DNA of 64,000 nt from Pseudogracilibacillus auburnensis (GCF_003201975.1 NZ_QJJQ01000012.1:62001-126000); one strand, 5' to 3'; shown: positions 9,152 through 18,136, numbered from the stretch's first letter. Notes: generated by a model not told the origin, from the letters alone. Program-made: numbers and translations.

Positions 9152-9564
9152 ATGTCAAAATCCGATTTCATGACGGGCTGGCAAATTAGTTTTACTTTTG
9201 CCGAGCCGAATAGTTATCGTTTAGGAAGTGTAAAAGGGCAAATCTTTTATACAAGCTATGCTACTTTGATCCGACAATACGCTGCGGTTGATGGGATTCA
9301 ATTATCATGAAAGAGGTATACAGAGAACGAAGGACTTTATCTATATCCGATTGACAGAAATGGGTTTTATCATTCATTGGCCTGAGTCAACATTTTATAG
9401 TTTCCTTCATTGCAAGATTTGTAGATAGCTCAGTTTTAATTACAAATAATTTACTTAATGAACAGCATGTAGCAGTTGTCCCCGGATCAGCATTTTCGGG
9501 GCTTGGTGAAGTTACATTCGTTTCCCTTCACTGTGTCCATGCATGGATGAAAGGAAAGAAATAA
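9152..9564 (+). pseudogene. Decayed class I/II PLP aminotransferase
   Basis: Short frames broken by stops and shifts keep recognisable aminotransferase pieces. TGWQISFTFAEPN (about 9171-9215) is the segment after the PLP lysine, followed by QYAAV. EQHVAVVPGSAFSGLGE (about 9460-9515) is the C-terminal domain motif usually written VxVxPGxxFGxxGE. The N-terminal half including the PLP lysine is absent. No intact frame spans the region. It lies between the amidohydrolase gene and the second sigma-54 promoter, so the cluster once carried a second transaminase. Confidence 0.72.
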
Positions 9565-9604
9565 ACTAATCGAACAGTTTGTTTAAATGAACCATTATCT
9601 ATGT

Positions 9605-9649
9605 GAAACGTTTTAAACGTAATGTTTCAATTATGCCGCTAATTGAAAC
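9605..9649 (+). promoter_or_regulatory. Candidate upstream activator site (site 2)
   Basis: GAAACG...GTTTC (9605-9628) overlaps GTTTCAATTA-N6-TAATTGAAAC (9624-9649), which has perfect 10-bp arms. The order and overlap are the same as at 5286-5328. The -24 element begins 52 bp downstream. Confidence 0.62.
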
Positions 9650-9700
9650 GAATCTAATGTAATAGACCAGACTACGTATTGTAGGGACAATTTTTGAAGG

Positions 9701-9718
9701 TTGGCATGTATCTTGCAA
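9701..9718 (+). promoter_or_regulatory. Sigma-54 (-24/-12) promoter upstream of the transporter gene
   Basis: TTGGCATGTATCTTGCAA has GG and GC at the required 10-base separation. It lies 260 bp upstream of the YkvI-like coding region. The leader between them holds short SD-ATG units (for example AAAGGAGAATG at about 9820) but no convincing gene, plus an inverted repeat TTTGTAC-N7-GTACAAA at about 9839. Confidence 0.83.
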
Positions 9719-9977
9719 TAATAATTAAGCAAAAAGAAAATCAAGAGACATGAATCTTAATGGGAGGAGGGAAGTATATCATTCGATCTTAAGTACTTTG
9801 TAAGCGGTTACTATAGAAAGGAGAATGAACATTTACATTTTTGTACGAAATATGTACAAATAAGACATTTCATCGACAAGGCGGCAACTTATCAGAACTG
9901 TAGAGAAAGCATTATACTATTAAATATTTCTTTAATGGGGGCCACAGTCTCTAAAAAAATTTGAAGGGATTGTTACT

Positions 9978-11054
9978 ATGAAAACAAGTTTACGGATTGG
10001 TGCGGTATATATTAGTACAATTATTGGAGCGGGCTTTGCTTCTGGTCAAGAAATATTGCAATACTTTACTTATTATGGCTGGATAGGTTTTTTGGGTGCA
10101 TTACTTGCAACATTATTATTTGCTTGGTTAGGATATCAAATTGCTGACTTAGGAAGTAAATTGGGGGCATCTTCCCATAAAGGTGTTATTATGCAACTCG
10201 GCGGGAAATACTTTGGAACGATTGTTGATTATATCATTATTCTTGCTTGTTTAAATGCTACCGTTGTCATGATCGCCGGTGGTGGTTCTTTGTTAAATCA
10301 GTTATTCAATGTTCCAATATTTATAGGTAGTGCGATCCTGACAATTTGTGTAGCAGTAACATTGTGTTTGGACTTACAACAGGTTATTAATGTAATTGGC
10401 TCTGTTACACCTATGTTAATAATAATGGCACTTATCCTTGCTATCTATGCATTTATGACAACAGACTTATCTTTCAGTGATATTGGTGCATTAGCCCAAC
10501 CGGATTTGACTGCATCACCGAACTGGGTGTTATCTGCTGTATTATATGTTTCGTATAATGTTATTATGGCGGTAGCTATATTATCGGTTATTGGTGGAGC
10601 GGAGAAGGATAATAAAATTGCCGCAATGGGTGGTCTATATGGCGGAATTGGTCTCGGACTATTAGTCATTGTTATGAACCTTGGTTTGATTGTTAAGTTA
10701 GATAAGGTAGAAGGGGTCGAAATGCCAACATTGCTGTTTGCCAGCGATATTGCACCATGGATTGCAATCGTAATGGGGCTAGTAATATTTGGTATGGTGT
10801 TCAGTACAGCTGCTGGTGCGTTATATGCCTTTGTTTGCCGGATTGTTAAGCCGGAAAAATCAAGTTTTAAACTAATGGTTATCGGATTTTCCGTTATAGC
10901 GTATATTCTTAGTTTTGTTGGATTTTCTAAATTAATCGGAACAGTATATCCAATGTTTGGCTATTTGGGATTATTGTTAATTATCATTGTCTTTGTACAG
11001 TGGATCAGGCATCGAAAGCTTGACACACCGGAAAAGGGAGAAAAGATCAGTTAA
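9978..11054 (+). CDS. YkvI-like APC-type membrane transporter
   Basis: This 358-residue hydrophobic protein has about ten membrane segments and begins with the APC/LeuT-like motif GAGFASGQE at residues 18-26, typical of the YkvI family. That glycine-rich break in helix 1 is where related transporters bind substrate. The short C-terminal tail is charged. It stands behind its own sigma-54 promoter and 25 bp before the D-amino-acid transaminase gene, so it probably imports the amino acid or acid handled by this cluster. Substrate unknown. Confidence 0.82.
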   Translation: MKTSLRIGAVYISTIIGAGFASGQEILQYFTYYGWIGFLGALLATLLFAWLGYQIADLGSKLGASSHKGVIMQLGGKYFGTIVDYIIILACLNATVVMIAGGGSLLNQLFNVPIFIGSAILTICVAVTLCLDLQQVINVIGSVTPMLIIMALILAIYAFMTTDLSFSDIGALAQPDLTASPNWVLSAVLYVSYNVIMAVAILSVIGGAEKDNKIAAMGGLYGGIGLGLLVIVMNLGLIVKLDKVEGVEMPTLLFASDIAPWIAIVMGLVIFGMVFSTAAGALYAFVCRIVKPEKSSFKLMVIGFSVIAYILSFVGFSKLIGTVYPMFGYLGLLLIIIVFVQWIRHRKLDTPEKGEKIS

Positions 11055-11079
11055 ATTATGTTGAAAGGGTGGTTTTCAC

Positions 11080-11928
11080 GTGAATCAAATATTATTGAAT
11101 GGCAATATGATAAAACGTAGAAGCTGTATCGATATTGAAGACAGAGGGTATCAATTCGGAGATGGAATATATGAAGTTGTTGGCATATATGGTGGAAAGT
11201 TGTTTTTAATGGACGAACATTTACAGCGTCTAAAAAGAAGTGCCCGCGAATTGTCGATTAAATTGCCTTTTACGATGGCTGATATAAAACAAGACTTAAT
11301 AGAATTGACCAAGGTAAACGACGTAATCGAGGGTTTATTATACCTGCAAATTACGAGGGGAGTAGCACCCCGAACACATGAGTTGCCCGTAGAAAAGGTT
11401 GAGCCGATGGTGGTCGCCTATACAAAGGAACTCGGTGATTTGACAGAATTGCAGGATATGGGGTCTACAGCGATCTTGCAGGAAGACATCCGCTGGCTGC
11501 GTTGTGATGTAAAGACATTGAATTTATTGCCAAATACAATGGCGAAACAAAGAGCTGTTGAACAAGGTGCAGTGGAAGCCATTCTTAATAGGGGAGAAGT
11601 CGTCACAGAAGCAAGCTCCTCAAATGTTTTTATTATTAAGGATGGTATCGTATATACACATCCCGCGAATAACTTTATCTTAAATGGAATTACTAGACAG
11701 AAAGTGATCCAAATTCTTCAGGAATTGAATATCCTAGTGAAAGAAGTGCCATATACAGTTACCGATTTACTTTCTGCAGATGAAGTGTTTATTACTGCGA
11801 CTAAGCTGGATGTAGTTCCTATTAATTCAGTCGATGGACATGATATTGGTACAGGGAAACCAGGCATGATGACAATTCAAATTCTAGAAGCAATGAGACA
11901 GCTTACAGCGCGGCTGCAAGTTCAATAG
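11080..11928 (+). CDS. dat: D-amino-acid transaminase
   Basis: This fold-type IV PLP enzyme moves the amino group between D-amino acids and 2-oxo acids. The 282 residues carry the family start DRGYQFGDGIYEVVGIYGGK, the PLP-lysine segment KTLNLLPNTMAKQ, VTEASSSNVFI and the C-terminal DEVFITAT. Length equals that of the Bacillus enzymes. AAAGGGTGG precedes the GTG at 11080. It is the last gene of the second sigma-54 unit and a hairpin terminator follows. Together with the two D-2-hydroxyacid dehydrogenases it gives a plausible route from D-amino acids to oxo acids and D-hydroxy acids. It could also supply D-glutamate or D-alanine for cell wall; the setting favours catabolism. Confidence 0.92.
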   Translation: MNQILLNGNMIKRRSCIDIEDRGYQFGDGIYEVVGIYGGKLFLMDEHLQRLKRSARELSIKLPFTMADIKQDLIELTKVNDVIEGLLYLQITRGVAPRTHELPVEKVEPMVVAYTKELGDLTELQDMGSTAILQEDIRWLRCDVKTLNLLPNTMAKQRAVEQGAVEAILNRGEVVTEASSSNVFIIKDGIVYTHPANNFILNGITRQKVIQILQELNILVKEVPYTVTDLLSADEVFITATKLDVVPINSVDGHDIGTGKPGMMTIQILEAMRQLTARLQVQ

Positions 11929-12037
11929 AACATTGTTACAGGTCTAAGAAATATAGAATACGATCCTGTTTATTCGTCTAGAACGTTGCTATGCTTGACA
12001 AAATTTGTTCTGGAATAATCTCAAGTTTAACACTAAA

Positions 12038-12083
12038 ACACACTATAAACATGATACATTCAATGTTTATAGTGTGTTTTTAT
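12038..12083 (+). terminator. Terminator after dat
   Basis: ACACACTATAAACAT and ATGTTTATAGTGTGT form a 15-bp stem followed by TTTTTAT. Confidence 0.9.
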
Positions 12084-12396
12084 TTCTATCTTATCCTCTT
12101 GGAATGACTTCATCATTCATTCTCTATATAGAATTAGGATGTAAAAGATAAAAAAGGGGTTACTCCTCAAAATATTGTATAATAGTAGTTGATAAACAAA
12201 CTAAAGATTAGAAAAATACGCGCTGTGCTTATTAGATGACAACTTAGGGTGTTGGCTATAATCATGAATTGTTCATACGAATGTATCAAATGAGTCAATA
12301 ATCAGTAATTACCCCCCTGTAAGACAAGTAAATGTATAGGCATTTATCACAAATTTCCCTTTGATACGTATACTAAATATGCGAGGGGTGATAATT
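12084..12396. other. Intergenic region dat to spoVK
   Basis: No gene is supported here. TATTGTATAATAG at about 12173 contains a vegetative-type -10, but no assigned start lies close to it. Sporulation-type promoters for spoVK cannot be told from background by eye. Confidence 0.35.
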
Positions 12397-13323
12397 TTGG
12401 ATACACAAATGATTCACAATGAAAAAGGAAAAATTAATATCGTTTTACATGAACAACATAAAAAGACAAATAATAATCGTGCCACCTATTTACTTAAAAG
12501 TAATGATGAACTTAAATTAATTGATGAGCAGTTCTCTTCCTTTATTGGCTTACATCATTTTAAAGAAATTATTAAAGAAATATATGCAACAAAGTTAATG
12601 AATAAAAAACGGGAACAAATGGGTTTAACGATGAATAAACAGGTCCTTCATATGATTTTTAAAGGGAATCCGGGCACTGGGAAAACGACTATTGCTAGGG
12701 AATTGGCAACCGTATTGTATAAATTAAATATTTTATCTAAAGGTCATTTTATCGAGGCAGAAAGAGCTGATTTAGTCGGTGAATATATTGGGCAAACGGC
12801 ACAGAAAACCCGGAATATTGTTCAAAAGTCACTAGGGGGTGTGCTATTTGTTGATGAGGCGTACGCTTTGGCGCGAGGGGGACATAAAGATTTTGGGCGG
12901 GAAGCGATCGATACACTAGTAAAGCAAATGGAAGACTTTCACAATGAATTTATTTTAATATTAGCCGGTTATCCCGCTGAAATGGATCATTTTTTATTAC
13001 AAAATCCTGGATTAAAATCACGTTTTCCTTTTCATATTCCTTTCCATGATTATAACTTAAATCAATTAATTGAAATTGCCATTAAAATTGCCTCAGAGCG
13101 TGAATACGAATTATCAGAAAAAGCAATTTGGAAACTAAAAAATCACCTACGTAATGAAACGTATCATAAGCCAAGACATTTTGCCAATGCAAGGTATGTT
13201 CGTAACATTATTGAAAAAAGTATCCGCATGCAAGCAATTCGCCTTTTACATGTTCGGGATTGTTCCATGAAGGATTTAGTTCAATTAACAGAAGAAGACC
13301 TCGAACTAGAGAACGCTCACTAA
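12397..13323 (+). CDS. spoVK: Stage V sporulation protein K (CbbX-like AAA+ ATPase)
   Basis: SpoVK is an AAA+ ATPase made in the mother cell and needed for spore maturation. The protein shows Walker A FKGNPGTGKTTIARE, the conserved EAERADLVGEYIGQTAQKT, Walker B GGVLFVDEAYALARGG and the sensor region LILAGYPAEMDHFL. An in-frame TTG at 12361 and ATG at 12379 are possible, but GAGGGGTGA at 12380-12388 sits 8 nt before TTG 12397, giving MDTQMIHNEKGKINIVL, which aligns with the Bacillus subtilis N-terminus. The gene is monocistronic by appearance, with a mobile repeat between it and hflX. Confidence 0.93.
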   Translation: MDTQMIHNEKGKINIVLHEQHKKTNNNRATYLLKSNDELKLIDEQFSSFIGLHHFKEIIKEIYATKLMNKKREQMGLTMNKQVLHMIFKGNPGTGKTTIARELATVLYKLNILSKGHFIEAERADLVGEYIGQTAQKTRNIVQKSLGGVLFVDEAYALARGGHKDFGREAIDTLVKQMEDFHNEFILILAGYPAEMDHFLLQNPGLKSRFPFHIPFHDYNLNQLIEIAIKIASEREYELSEKAIWKLKNHLRNETYHKPRHFANARYVRNIIEKSIRMQAIRLLHVRDCSMKDLVQLTEEDLELENAH

Positions 13324-13330
13324 TAGAGGT

Positions 13331-13662
13331 TGTTCAAAAAGTCCAACAAAAATGACGCATCGAATTTCTGCGTTGGCAGGTAAGAAAGGATAAATCCTTT
13401 CTTACTGCATAAGTGCAACTAAGGCATTCGCTGTAAAAGCGTAGCGAAAGCAAGTTTTCTAAGCTTGCTTTTCCGGTACTCACGTATGTAAAGGAATACG
13501 CTCTGTTCCTCGGGAGCTTCGCCGCCTTCGACGAACAGGACGTTCTAGTACTGGTGTTGCCACAATGCTTTTCGATGGGATGAGCATTTAGCGGAGTCCC
13601 AGGACGTGGCGTTTTTTGCCAGTGGAACTTCTCAGGTCTTCTTTTATCGGCCTTTTTGAACA
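13331..13662 (+). repeat. Dispersed repeat family A, copy 1 (MITE-like)
   Basis: The unit of about 332 bp begins TGTTCAAAAAGTCCAAC and ends GGCCTTTTTGAACA, giving terminal inverted repeats of about 14 bp. It holds a palindrome TAAGAAAGGAT-AA-ATCCTTTCTTA near the left end and the shared core at 13574-13600 (GGGATGAGCATTTAGCGGAG then TCCC). A second copy is at 63443-63746. It carries no gene. The long minus-strand open frame across it is a by-product of its composition. Confidence 0.85.
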
Positions 13663-13751
13663 CGCACTAAAAATAACAATATACTGGTAATTTTGTTATG
13701 ATGATAGAGAAACATATTGAACAGCCGTATATGAAAAGAGGTTTTTAATAG

Positions 13752-15008
13752 ATGACGAAAGAAAATGTACTTATTATTGCAGTAAAAAAAGGTAGTGAAA
13801 CAGATGACCACTTTCAATCATCCGTACAAGAAATCAAATCGTTAAGTTATACTGCAGGTGGTAATGTAGTAGAAATAGTAACGCAAAATCGAGTTCAAAT
13901 TCATCCAGTAACATATGTCGGTGAGGGGAAACTGGAGGAAGTAAAACAACGTATCATTCAATTGGATATTGAACTTGTCATCGCTAATGATGAACTTTCT
14001 CCAGGCCAATTACGTAATTTAAATGACCATTTTGGCATTCGAGTGATCGACCGTAGTCAATTAATATTGGATATTTTTGCTTCAAGGGCAAAAACAAAAG
14101 AAGGACAACTTCAGGTAGAATTGGCTCAGCTAGAATATACCTTGCCACGACTCCATGGAATGGGATTAGTCATGTCTCGATTAGGGGGAGGAATTGGCAC
14201 AAGAGGTCCGGGGGAGACGAAGCTCGAAACAGACCAGCGTCATATTAGAAGAAGGATCGATGATATTAAAAGAAGGTTAAAAGATGTCGTCAAACAACGA
14301 GAGCAATATCGTAAACGACGAAAATTAAATCAAGTTTTCCAAATCGCGATTGTTGGGTACACAAATGCTGGTAAGTCTACTATTTTTAATCGGTTAACAA
14401 ATGAGTCGGCATTAGAAGAAGACTTACTTTTTGCCACACTTGATCCTTTAACACGCCAAATCCATTTGCCTTCTGGATTTAAAGTGTTATTAACAGATAC
14501 GGTAGGATTTTTACAAGACTTACCTACTTCTTTAATTGCGGCATTTAAATCAACTTTGGAAGAAGTAAGAGAGGCTGATTTCTTGCTTCATGTTGTCGAT
14601 GCCTCCCACGAAGGAAATGAAGAACAACAAAATACCGTGATGCAAATATTACGCGAATTAGATGCACATACCATTCCAATGTTGACTGTTTACAATAAAA
14701 GCGATTTATTGCAGGAAGACTTCATTCCATTGCACCATCCGTATATTGTCATGAGTGCTTATGATGAAAAAGATCAAGAAACATTAGTACTTAAAATCGA
14801 AGAAGTCCTAAAGCAAGAGTGGGATCAATACTCTATCTCATTAAAACCAGATAAAGGACGATTGATGAACCAACTTGGGACACATACGATCGTTACTAGA
14901 AAACAATATAATGAAAACAAAAATCAATACGATTTAGAGGGATTTATCCCACAAATCCACCCACTCCAAAGCATGGTAAAGGAGCAAGACAACGTAGATG
15001 ATAAATAA
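13752..15008 (+). CDS. hflX: GTPase HflX
   Basis: HflX is a ribosome-associated GTPase that splits stalled or heat-damaged ribosomes. The N-terminal HflX domain ends with the glycine-rich GGGIGTRGPGETKLE near residue 145-160, then a coiled basic linker. The G domain has G1 GYTNAGKST near residue 202, G3 DTVGF and G4 NKSD. The 418 residues are normal for the family. GAAAAGAGG precedes the ATG. The ynbB gene overlaps its end by 11 bp, as expected for a coupled pair. Confidence 0.95.
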   Translation: MTKENVLIIAVKKGSETDDHFQSSVQEIKSLSYTAGGNVVEIVTQNRVQIHPVTYVGEGKLEEVKQRIIQLDIELVIANDELSPGQLRNLNDHFGIRVIDRSQLILDIFASRAKTKEGQLQVELAQLEYTLPRLHGMGLVMSRLGGGIGTRGPGETKLETDQRHIRRRIDDIKRRLKDVVKQREQYRKRRKLNQVFQIAIVGYTNAGKSTIFNRLTNESALEEDLLFATLDPLTRQIHLPSGFKVLLTDTVGFLQDLPTSLIAAFKSTLEEVREADFLLHVVDASHEGNEEQQNTVMQILRELDAHTIPMLTVYNKSDLLQEDFIPLHHPYIVMSAYDEKDQETLVLKIEEVLKQEWDQYSISLKPDKGRLMNQLGTHTIVTRKQYNENKNQYDLEGFIPQIHPLQSMVKEQDNVDDK

Positions 15009-16263
15009 TGTAATAACTAAAATAGAAAAAGATTGTCAACCTTTATTTGATGATGTAAATAAAATGGTTGAATTAAATCAAAAAAGAGTGCTACACGCTT
15101 TTCAAAAAGAACAAATTGGTGATTTTCATTTCAACTCGACAGATGGATATGGATATGATGATCAGGGGCGAGATGGAATAGAGGCGATATATGCAGAGGT
15201 TTTCGGTGGGGAAGATGCCCTTGTTCGACCACAAATTGTTTCAGGGACACATGCCATTGCAACAACTCTTTATGCATTACTCAGACCGGGAGATGAGCTT
15301 TTATATATTACTGGAAGCCCGTATGATACATTGGAAGAGGTCATTGGAAAGCGTGGCAACAATGCAGGTGCGTTAAGTGACTTTGGGATCACATATAATG
15401 AAGTGCCACTTGATGAAGATAGTTCTATTAACTATGAAGGAATAAAAGAAGCAATATCACACCGTACAAAAGTGATTGGAATCCAGCGTTCAAAAGGATA
15501 TGAAAATCGACCTTCCTTCTCCATTTCTGAAATAGAAAATATGGTTTCTTTTGTAAAAGAAATAGATGAAAATTTAATTGTCTTTGTGGACAATTGTTAC
15601 GGAGAATTTGTTGAAGATAAAGAGCCACTTCATGTCGGTGCTGATATTATCGCAGGTTCTTTAATAAAAAATCCTGGTGGAGGACTCGTTCGAGCCGGGG
15701 GATATATTGTAGGAAAAGAAAATTTAGTACTACTAGCAGCAAACAGACTGACAGCTCCAGGGCTTGGAAAAGAAGCAGGTGCCACATTACATATGTTACA
15801 AGAAATGTACCAAGGATTCTTTTTAGCCCCACATGTTGTTGGTGAGGCGTTAAAAGGAGCTATCTTTACGGCAAGACTTATGGAAGAGCTTGGCATAAAA
15901 ACGGCCCCACTTTATGATGAAAACCGGACAGATATCATTCAAACGATCCTTTTTGAAAAGGAAGAAAAGATGATCCGTTTCTGTGAATCTATCCAGGAGA
16001 ATTCACCAATTAATTCATATGTTGTTCCGTACCCTAGTGAGATGCCTGGTTATGAAGAGAAAGTAATTATGGCAGCAGGAACATTTATTCAAGGTTCAAG
16101 TATTGAGCTGTCCGTTGATGGTCCAATAAAACCACCATATATCGCTTTTATGCAAGGTGGGTTAACATATGCTCATGTTAAAATAGCAATCATCGCTACA
16201 ATGGAAAAATTAGTAGAAGAAGGACTTATTGACTTAACAGTCGAAGAACCAAGAACAAGATAG
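14998..16263 (+). CDS. ynbB: Methionine gamma-lyase family PLP protein YnbB
   Basis: This 421-residue protein belongs to the Cys/Met-metabolism-like PLP family once called aluminium resistance protein. RPQIVSGTHAIATTLYALLR near residue 70-90 binds PLP phosphate, FVDNCYGEFVE near 200 holds the cofactor Asp, and GSLIKNPGGG near 220 holds the Schiff-base Lys. The start overlaps the end of hflX (ATGATAAATAATG), so translation is probably coupled. In most Bacilli glnR and glnA follow; here a terminator and a dinB gene follow instead. Its physiological reaction is not established. Confidence 0.92.
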   Translation: MINNVITKIEKDCQPLFDDVNKMVELNQKRVLHAFQKEQIGDFHFNSTDGYGYDDQGRDGIEAIYAEVFGGEDALVRPQIVSGTHAIATTLYALLRPGDELLYITGSPYDTLEEVIGKRGNNAGALSDFGITYNEVPLDEDSSINYEGIKEAISHRTKVIGIQRSKGYENRPSFSISEIENMVSFVKEIDENLIVFVDNCYGEFVEDKEPLHVGADIIAGSLIKNPGGGLVRAGGYIVGKENLVLLAANRLTAPGLGKEAGATLHMLQEMYQGFFLAPHVVGEALKGAIFTARLMEELGIKTAPLYDENRTDIIQTILFEKEEKMIRFCESIQENSPINSYVVPYPSEMPGYEEKVIMAAGTFIQGSSIELSVDGPIKPPYIAFMQGGLTYAHVKIAIIATMEKLVEEGLIDLTVEEPRTR

Positions 16264-16315
16264 TATAAAAAAAGCAACATGTATGGAAAAAAGGCTTTTA
16301 TGTATTGATTGTTAC

Positions 16316-16348
16316 AGTACATCACCTAAATGGTGGTGTACTTTTTTT
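16316..16348 (+). terminator. Terminator after ynbB
   Basis: AGTACATCACC-TAAA-TGGTGGTGTACT stem followed by seven T. Confidence 0.92.
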
Positions 16349-16435
16349 CCGGGATTTAAAAAATGCATACGTTTATTTTGTGTTACAATAATATAGGAAC
16401 ATATATTCTTTAGTAAGAAAACTAACAATACGAAG

Positions 16436-16915
16436 GTGATTAAAATAAAGAAATTCTTTGAGTATAATTGGCAGATAAGGGATGAATGGTTTAAATGGTG
16501 TAAGCAGTTAGCACCGGAAGCGTTAACTGAAAAACGTGTGGGCGGAGTTGAAAGTATATTGTTTACACTCTTCCATATTGTTGATGTTGAATATAGTTGG
16601 ATAAGAGGAATTCAAAAAAAGGAAGATATTGTATTTCATTTCAGTGATTATGACACACTTGAAAAAGTAAAAACACTTTCCGACGAACTGCGAAAAGAAT
16701 TAATACATTTTTTAAAGACAGATATAGAAAATATAAAAGATCATTTTATCAAGGTACCTTGGGATAAAGATACATATTCAATCGATGAAATATTACATCA
16801 TATTGTTATTCATGAAATTCATCATATTGGTCAACTTTCCGTATGGTCAAGAGAGTTACATTTGGCTCCAGTTCAAGCTAATTTTATCGGTCGACAATTC
16901 AACCTTATCCCTTAG
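16436..16915 (+). CDS. DinB/YfiT-like putative metal-dependent protein
   Basis: This 159-residue protein shows the DinB four-helix pattern: FNWQIRDEWF-like start, TLFHIVDVEYSWIRGI in the second helix and HHIVIHEIHHIGQLSVW in the third. The three His positions that bind metal in this family are H47-like in LFHIVD and the two in HEIHH. DinB-like proteins include thiol-dependent transferases (BstA type), but most have no known reaction. GTG 16436 is taken as the start; GAAGG before it is a weak ribosome-binding site. It stands alone between two terminators, next to lexA on the other strand. Confidence 0.8.
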   Translation: MIKIKKFFEYNWQIRDEWFKWCKQLAPEALTEKRVGGVESILFTLFHIVDVEYSWIRGIQKKEDIVFHFSDYDTLEKVKTLSDELRKELIHFLKTDIENIKDHFIKVPWDKDTYSIDEILHHIVIHEIHHIGQLSVWSRELHLAPVQANFIGRQFNLIP

Positions 16916-16920
16916 CATTG

Positions 16921-16960
16921 AAAAAGGATGATTGAATTTTTCTATCAATCATCCTTTTTT
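16921..16960. terminator. Bidirectional terminator between dinB and lexA
   Basis: AAAAAGGATGATTGA and TCAATCATCCTTTTTT form a long stem with A and T runs on both sides, so it can stop both converging transcripts. Confidence 0.92.
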
Positions 16961-17014
16961 ATAAACTTATATAATTCCGTGTCATTACGACGATAAAATC
17001 TCATGTCTTTTTGC

Positions 17015-17632
17015 TTAAAAACTTCTATATAATCCGACAACTTTTCCTAAAATGGAGACGTTTGTAAGTCGTAGTGGTTCCATCGAATCGTTTTCCGGTT
17101 GGAGACGAAAATGGTCTGTTTCTTTAAAAAATCGTTTCACTGTTGCTTCATCTTCTTCAGTCATTGCCACAACGATTTCGCCATTTTCAGCGGTGTTTTG
17201 TTGTTTGACGATTACTTTATCCCCACTTAAAATGCCAGCATTGATCATACTGTCTCCTTCAATGACTAAAACAAATAAATTGTCACTAGCATGTGCTGCT
17301 GAACTTGGAACCGGAGTGTATTCTTCGATATTTTCAATCGCAGTAATTGGGATCCCAGCAGTTACTTTCCCAATAACGGGAGCATATCTAGCAATATCTT
17401 TTTCAATATTGCTCATTGATTGGTCAAGAATTTCAATTGCTCTTGGTTTTGTTGGGTCTCTTTTTATGTACCCTTTATTTTCAATTCTTTCTAAATGTCC
17501 ATGAACAGTTGAACTAGATGCTAATCCGACTGCTTTAGCAATTTCTCTTACAGACGGTGGATAACCTTTTACTTCTACTTCGCTTTTAATAAAGTCATAA
17601 ATCATTTGTTGTCTTTTTGAGAGTTTTTCCAA
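17015..17632 (-). CDS. lexA: SOS repressor LexA
   Basis: LexA represses the DNA-damage regulon and cleaves itself when RecA is active. The N-terminal winged helix ([20 protein letters not shown]) is followed by the S24 peptidase domain. The cleavage site lies after VTAGIP, the catalytic Ser is in [10 protein letters not shown] and the Lys in VKRFFK. TTG 17632, after GAGGTGAGG, gives [14 protein letters not shown] and 205 residues, the same as B. subtilis LexA; GTG 17641 overlaps the ribosome-binding site. A LexA operator lies in the upstream region. The usual divergent SOS genes yneA and yneB are missing; ynzC comes first on the other side. Confidence 0.97.
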   Translation of the reverse strand: MEKLSKRQQMIYDFIKSEVEVKGYPPSVREIAKAVGLASSSTVHGHLERIENKGYIKRDPTKPRAIEILDQSMSNIEKDIARYAPVIGKVTAGIPITAIENIEEYTPVPSSAAHASDNLFVLVIEGDSMINAGILSGDKVIVKQQNTAENGEIVVAMTEEDEATVKRFFKETDHFRLQPENDSMEPLRLTNVSILGKVVGLYRSF

Positions 17633-17690
17633 CGGCCTCACCTCACGTATATCATTATTAGTATTAGTTTACCATTTCAAGGTAAAAAGT

Positions 17691-17704
17691 CAAACATAAG
17701 TTCC
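17691..17704. promoter_or_regulatory. Candidate LexA operator (SOS box)
   Basis: CAAACATAAGTTCC fits the Bacillus SOS box CGAAC-RNRY-GTTCG except at the second and last base. It overlaps a TTGACT -35-like element of the lexA promoter on the minus strand, as expected for autorepression. Confidence 0.7.
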
Positions 17705-17880
17705 CTATATGCATTTAATTTTGTTACGAAGTGTTAACACTTGAAAGAGATGCATTGAAAGCATACTATAATAGAGTATGCACTTATTTCAGAAATTGAA
17801 TAAAAATTTTCAAAGAAATAAGTAATTATAGTACAATATAAAGTGGAGCTTAAAAATTGAAAACATGAGGTGAATGTCAG

Positions 17881-18114
17881 ATGATGACAAAAGAGAAATT
17901 GGATCGAATCAATTACCTCGCCAATAAATCAAAAACGAAAACCTTAACAAGTAAGGAAAAAGAAGAACAACAATTGTTACGTAAAGAATATTTGCAAAAT
18001 ATTAGACAGTCCTTTACAAACCAATTAACAACAATGACAGTATTAGATCCAGAAGGTAATGATGTTACACCAGAAAAGGTAAAAAAATTAAGGAAAAATA
18101 ATAAAAAATTATAA
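17881..18114 (+). CDS. ynzC: DUF896 family protein YnzC
   Basis: This 77-residue basic protein has the DUF896 pattern: [34 protein letters not shown] and [16 protein letters not shown]. subtilis YnzC has the same length and lies in the SOS operon yneA-yneB-ynzC. Here the first two genes are absent and ynzC follows the lexA promoter region directly. GAGGTGAATGTCAG before paired ATGs provides the start. Molecular function unknown. Confidence 0.93.
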   Translation: MMTKEKLDRINYLANKSKTKTLTSKEKEEQQLLRKEYLQNIRQSFTNQLTTMTVLDPEGNDVTPEKVKKLRKNNKKL

Positions 18115-18136
18115 TAATGTTGAAAGGGAGAATCAC

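Noticed and set aside
9820-9870. Tiny frame MNIYIFVRNMYK after AAAGGAG in the leader of the transporter gene
   Set aside because: The ribosome-binding site is too close to the ATG and no attenuator structure with alternative pairing is seen downstream.
13334-13663. 109-codon open frame on the minus strand
   Set aside because: It lies wholly within dispersed repeat A, has no ribosome-binding site, and its reading does not survive in the second copy.
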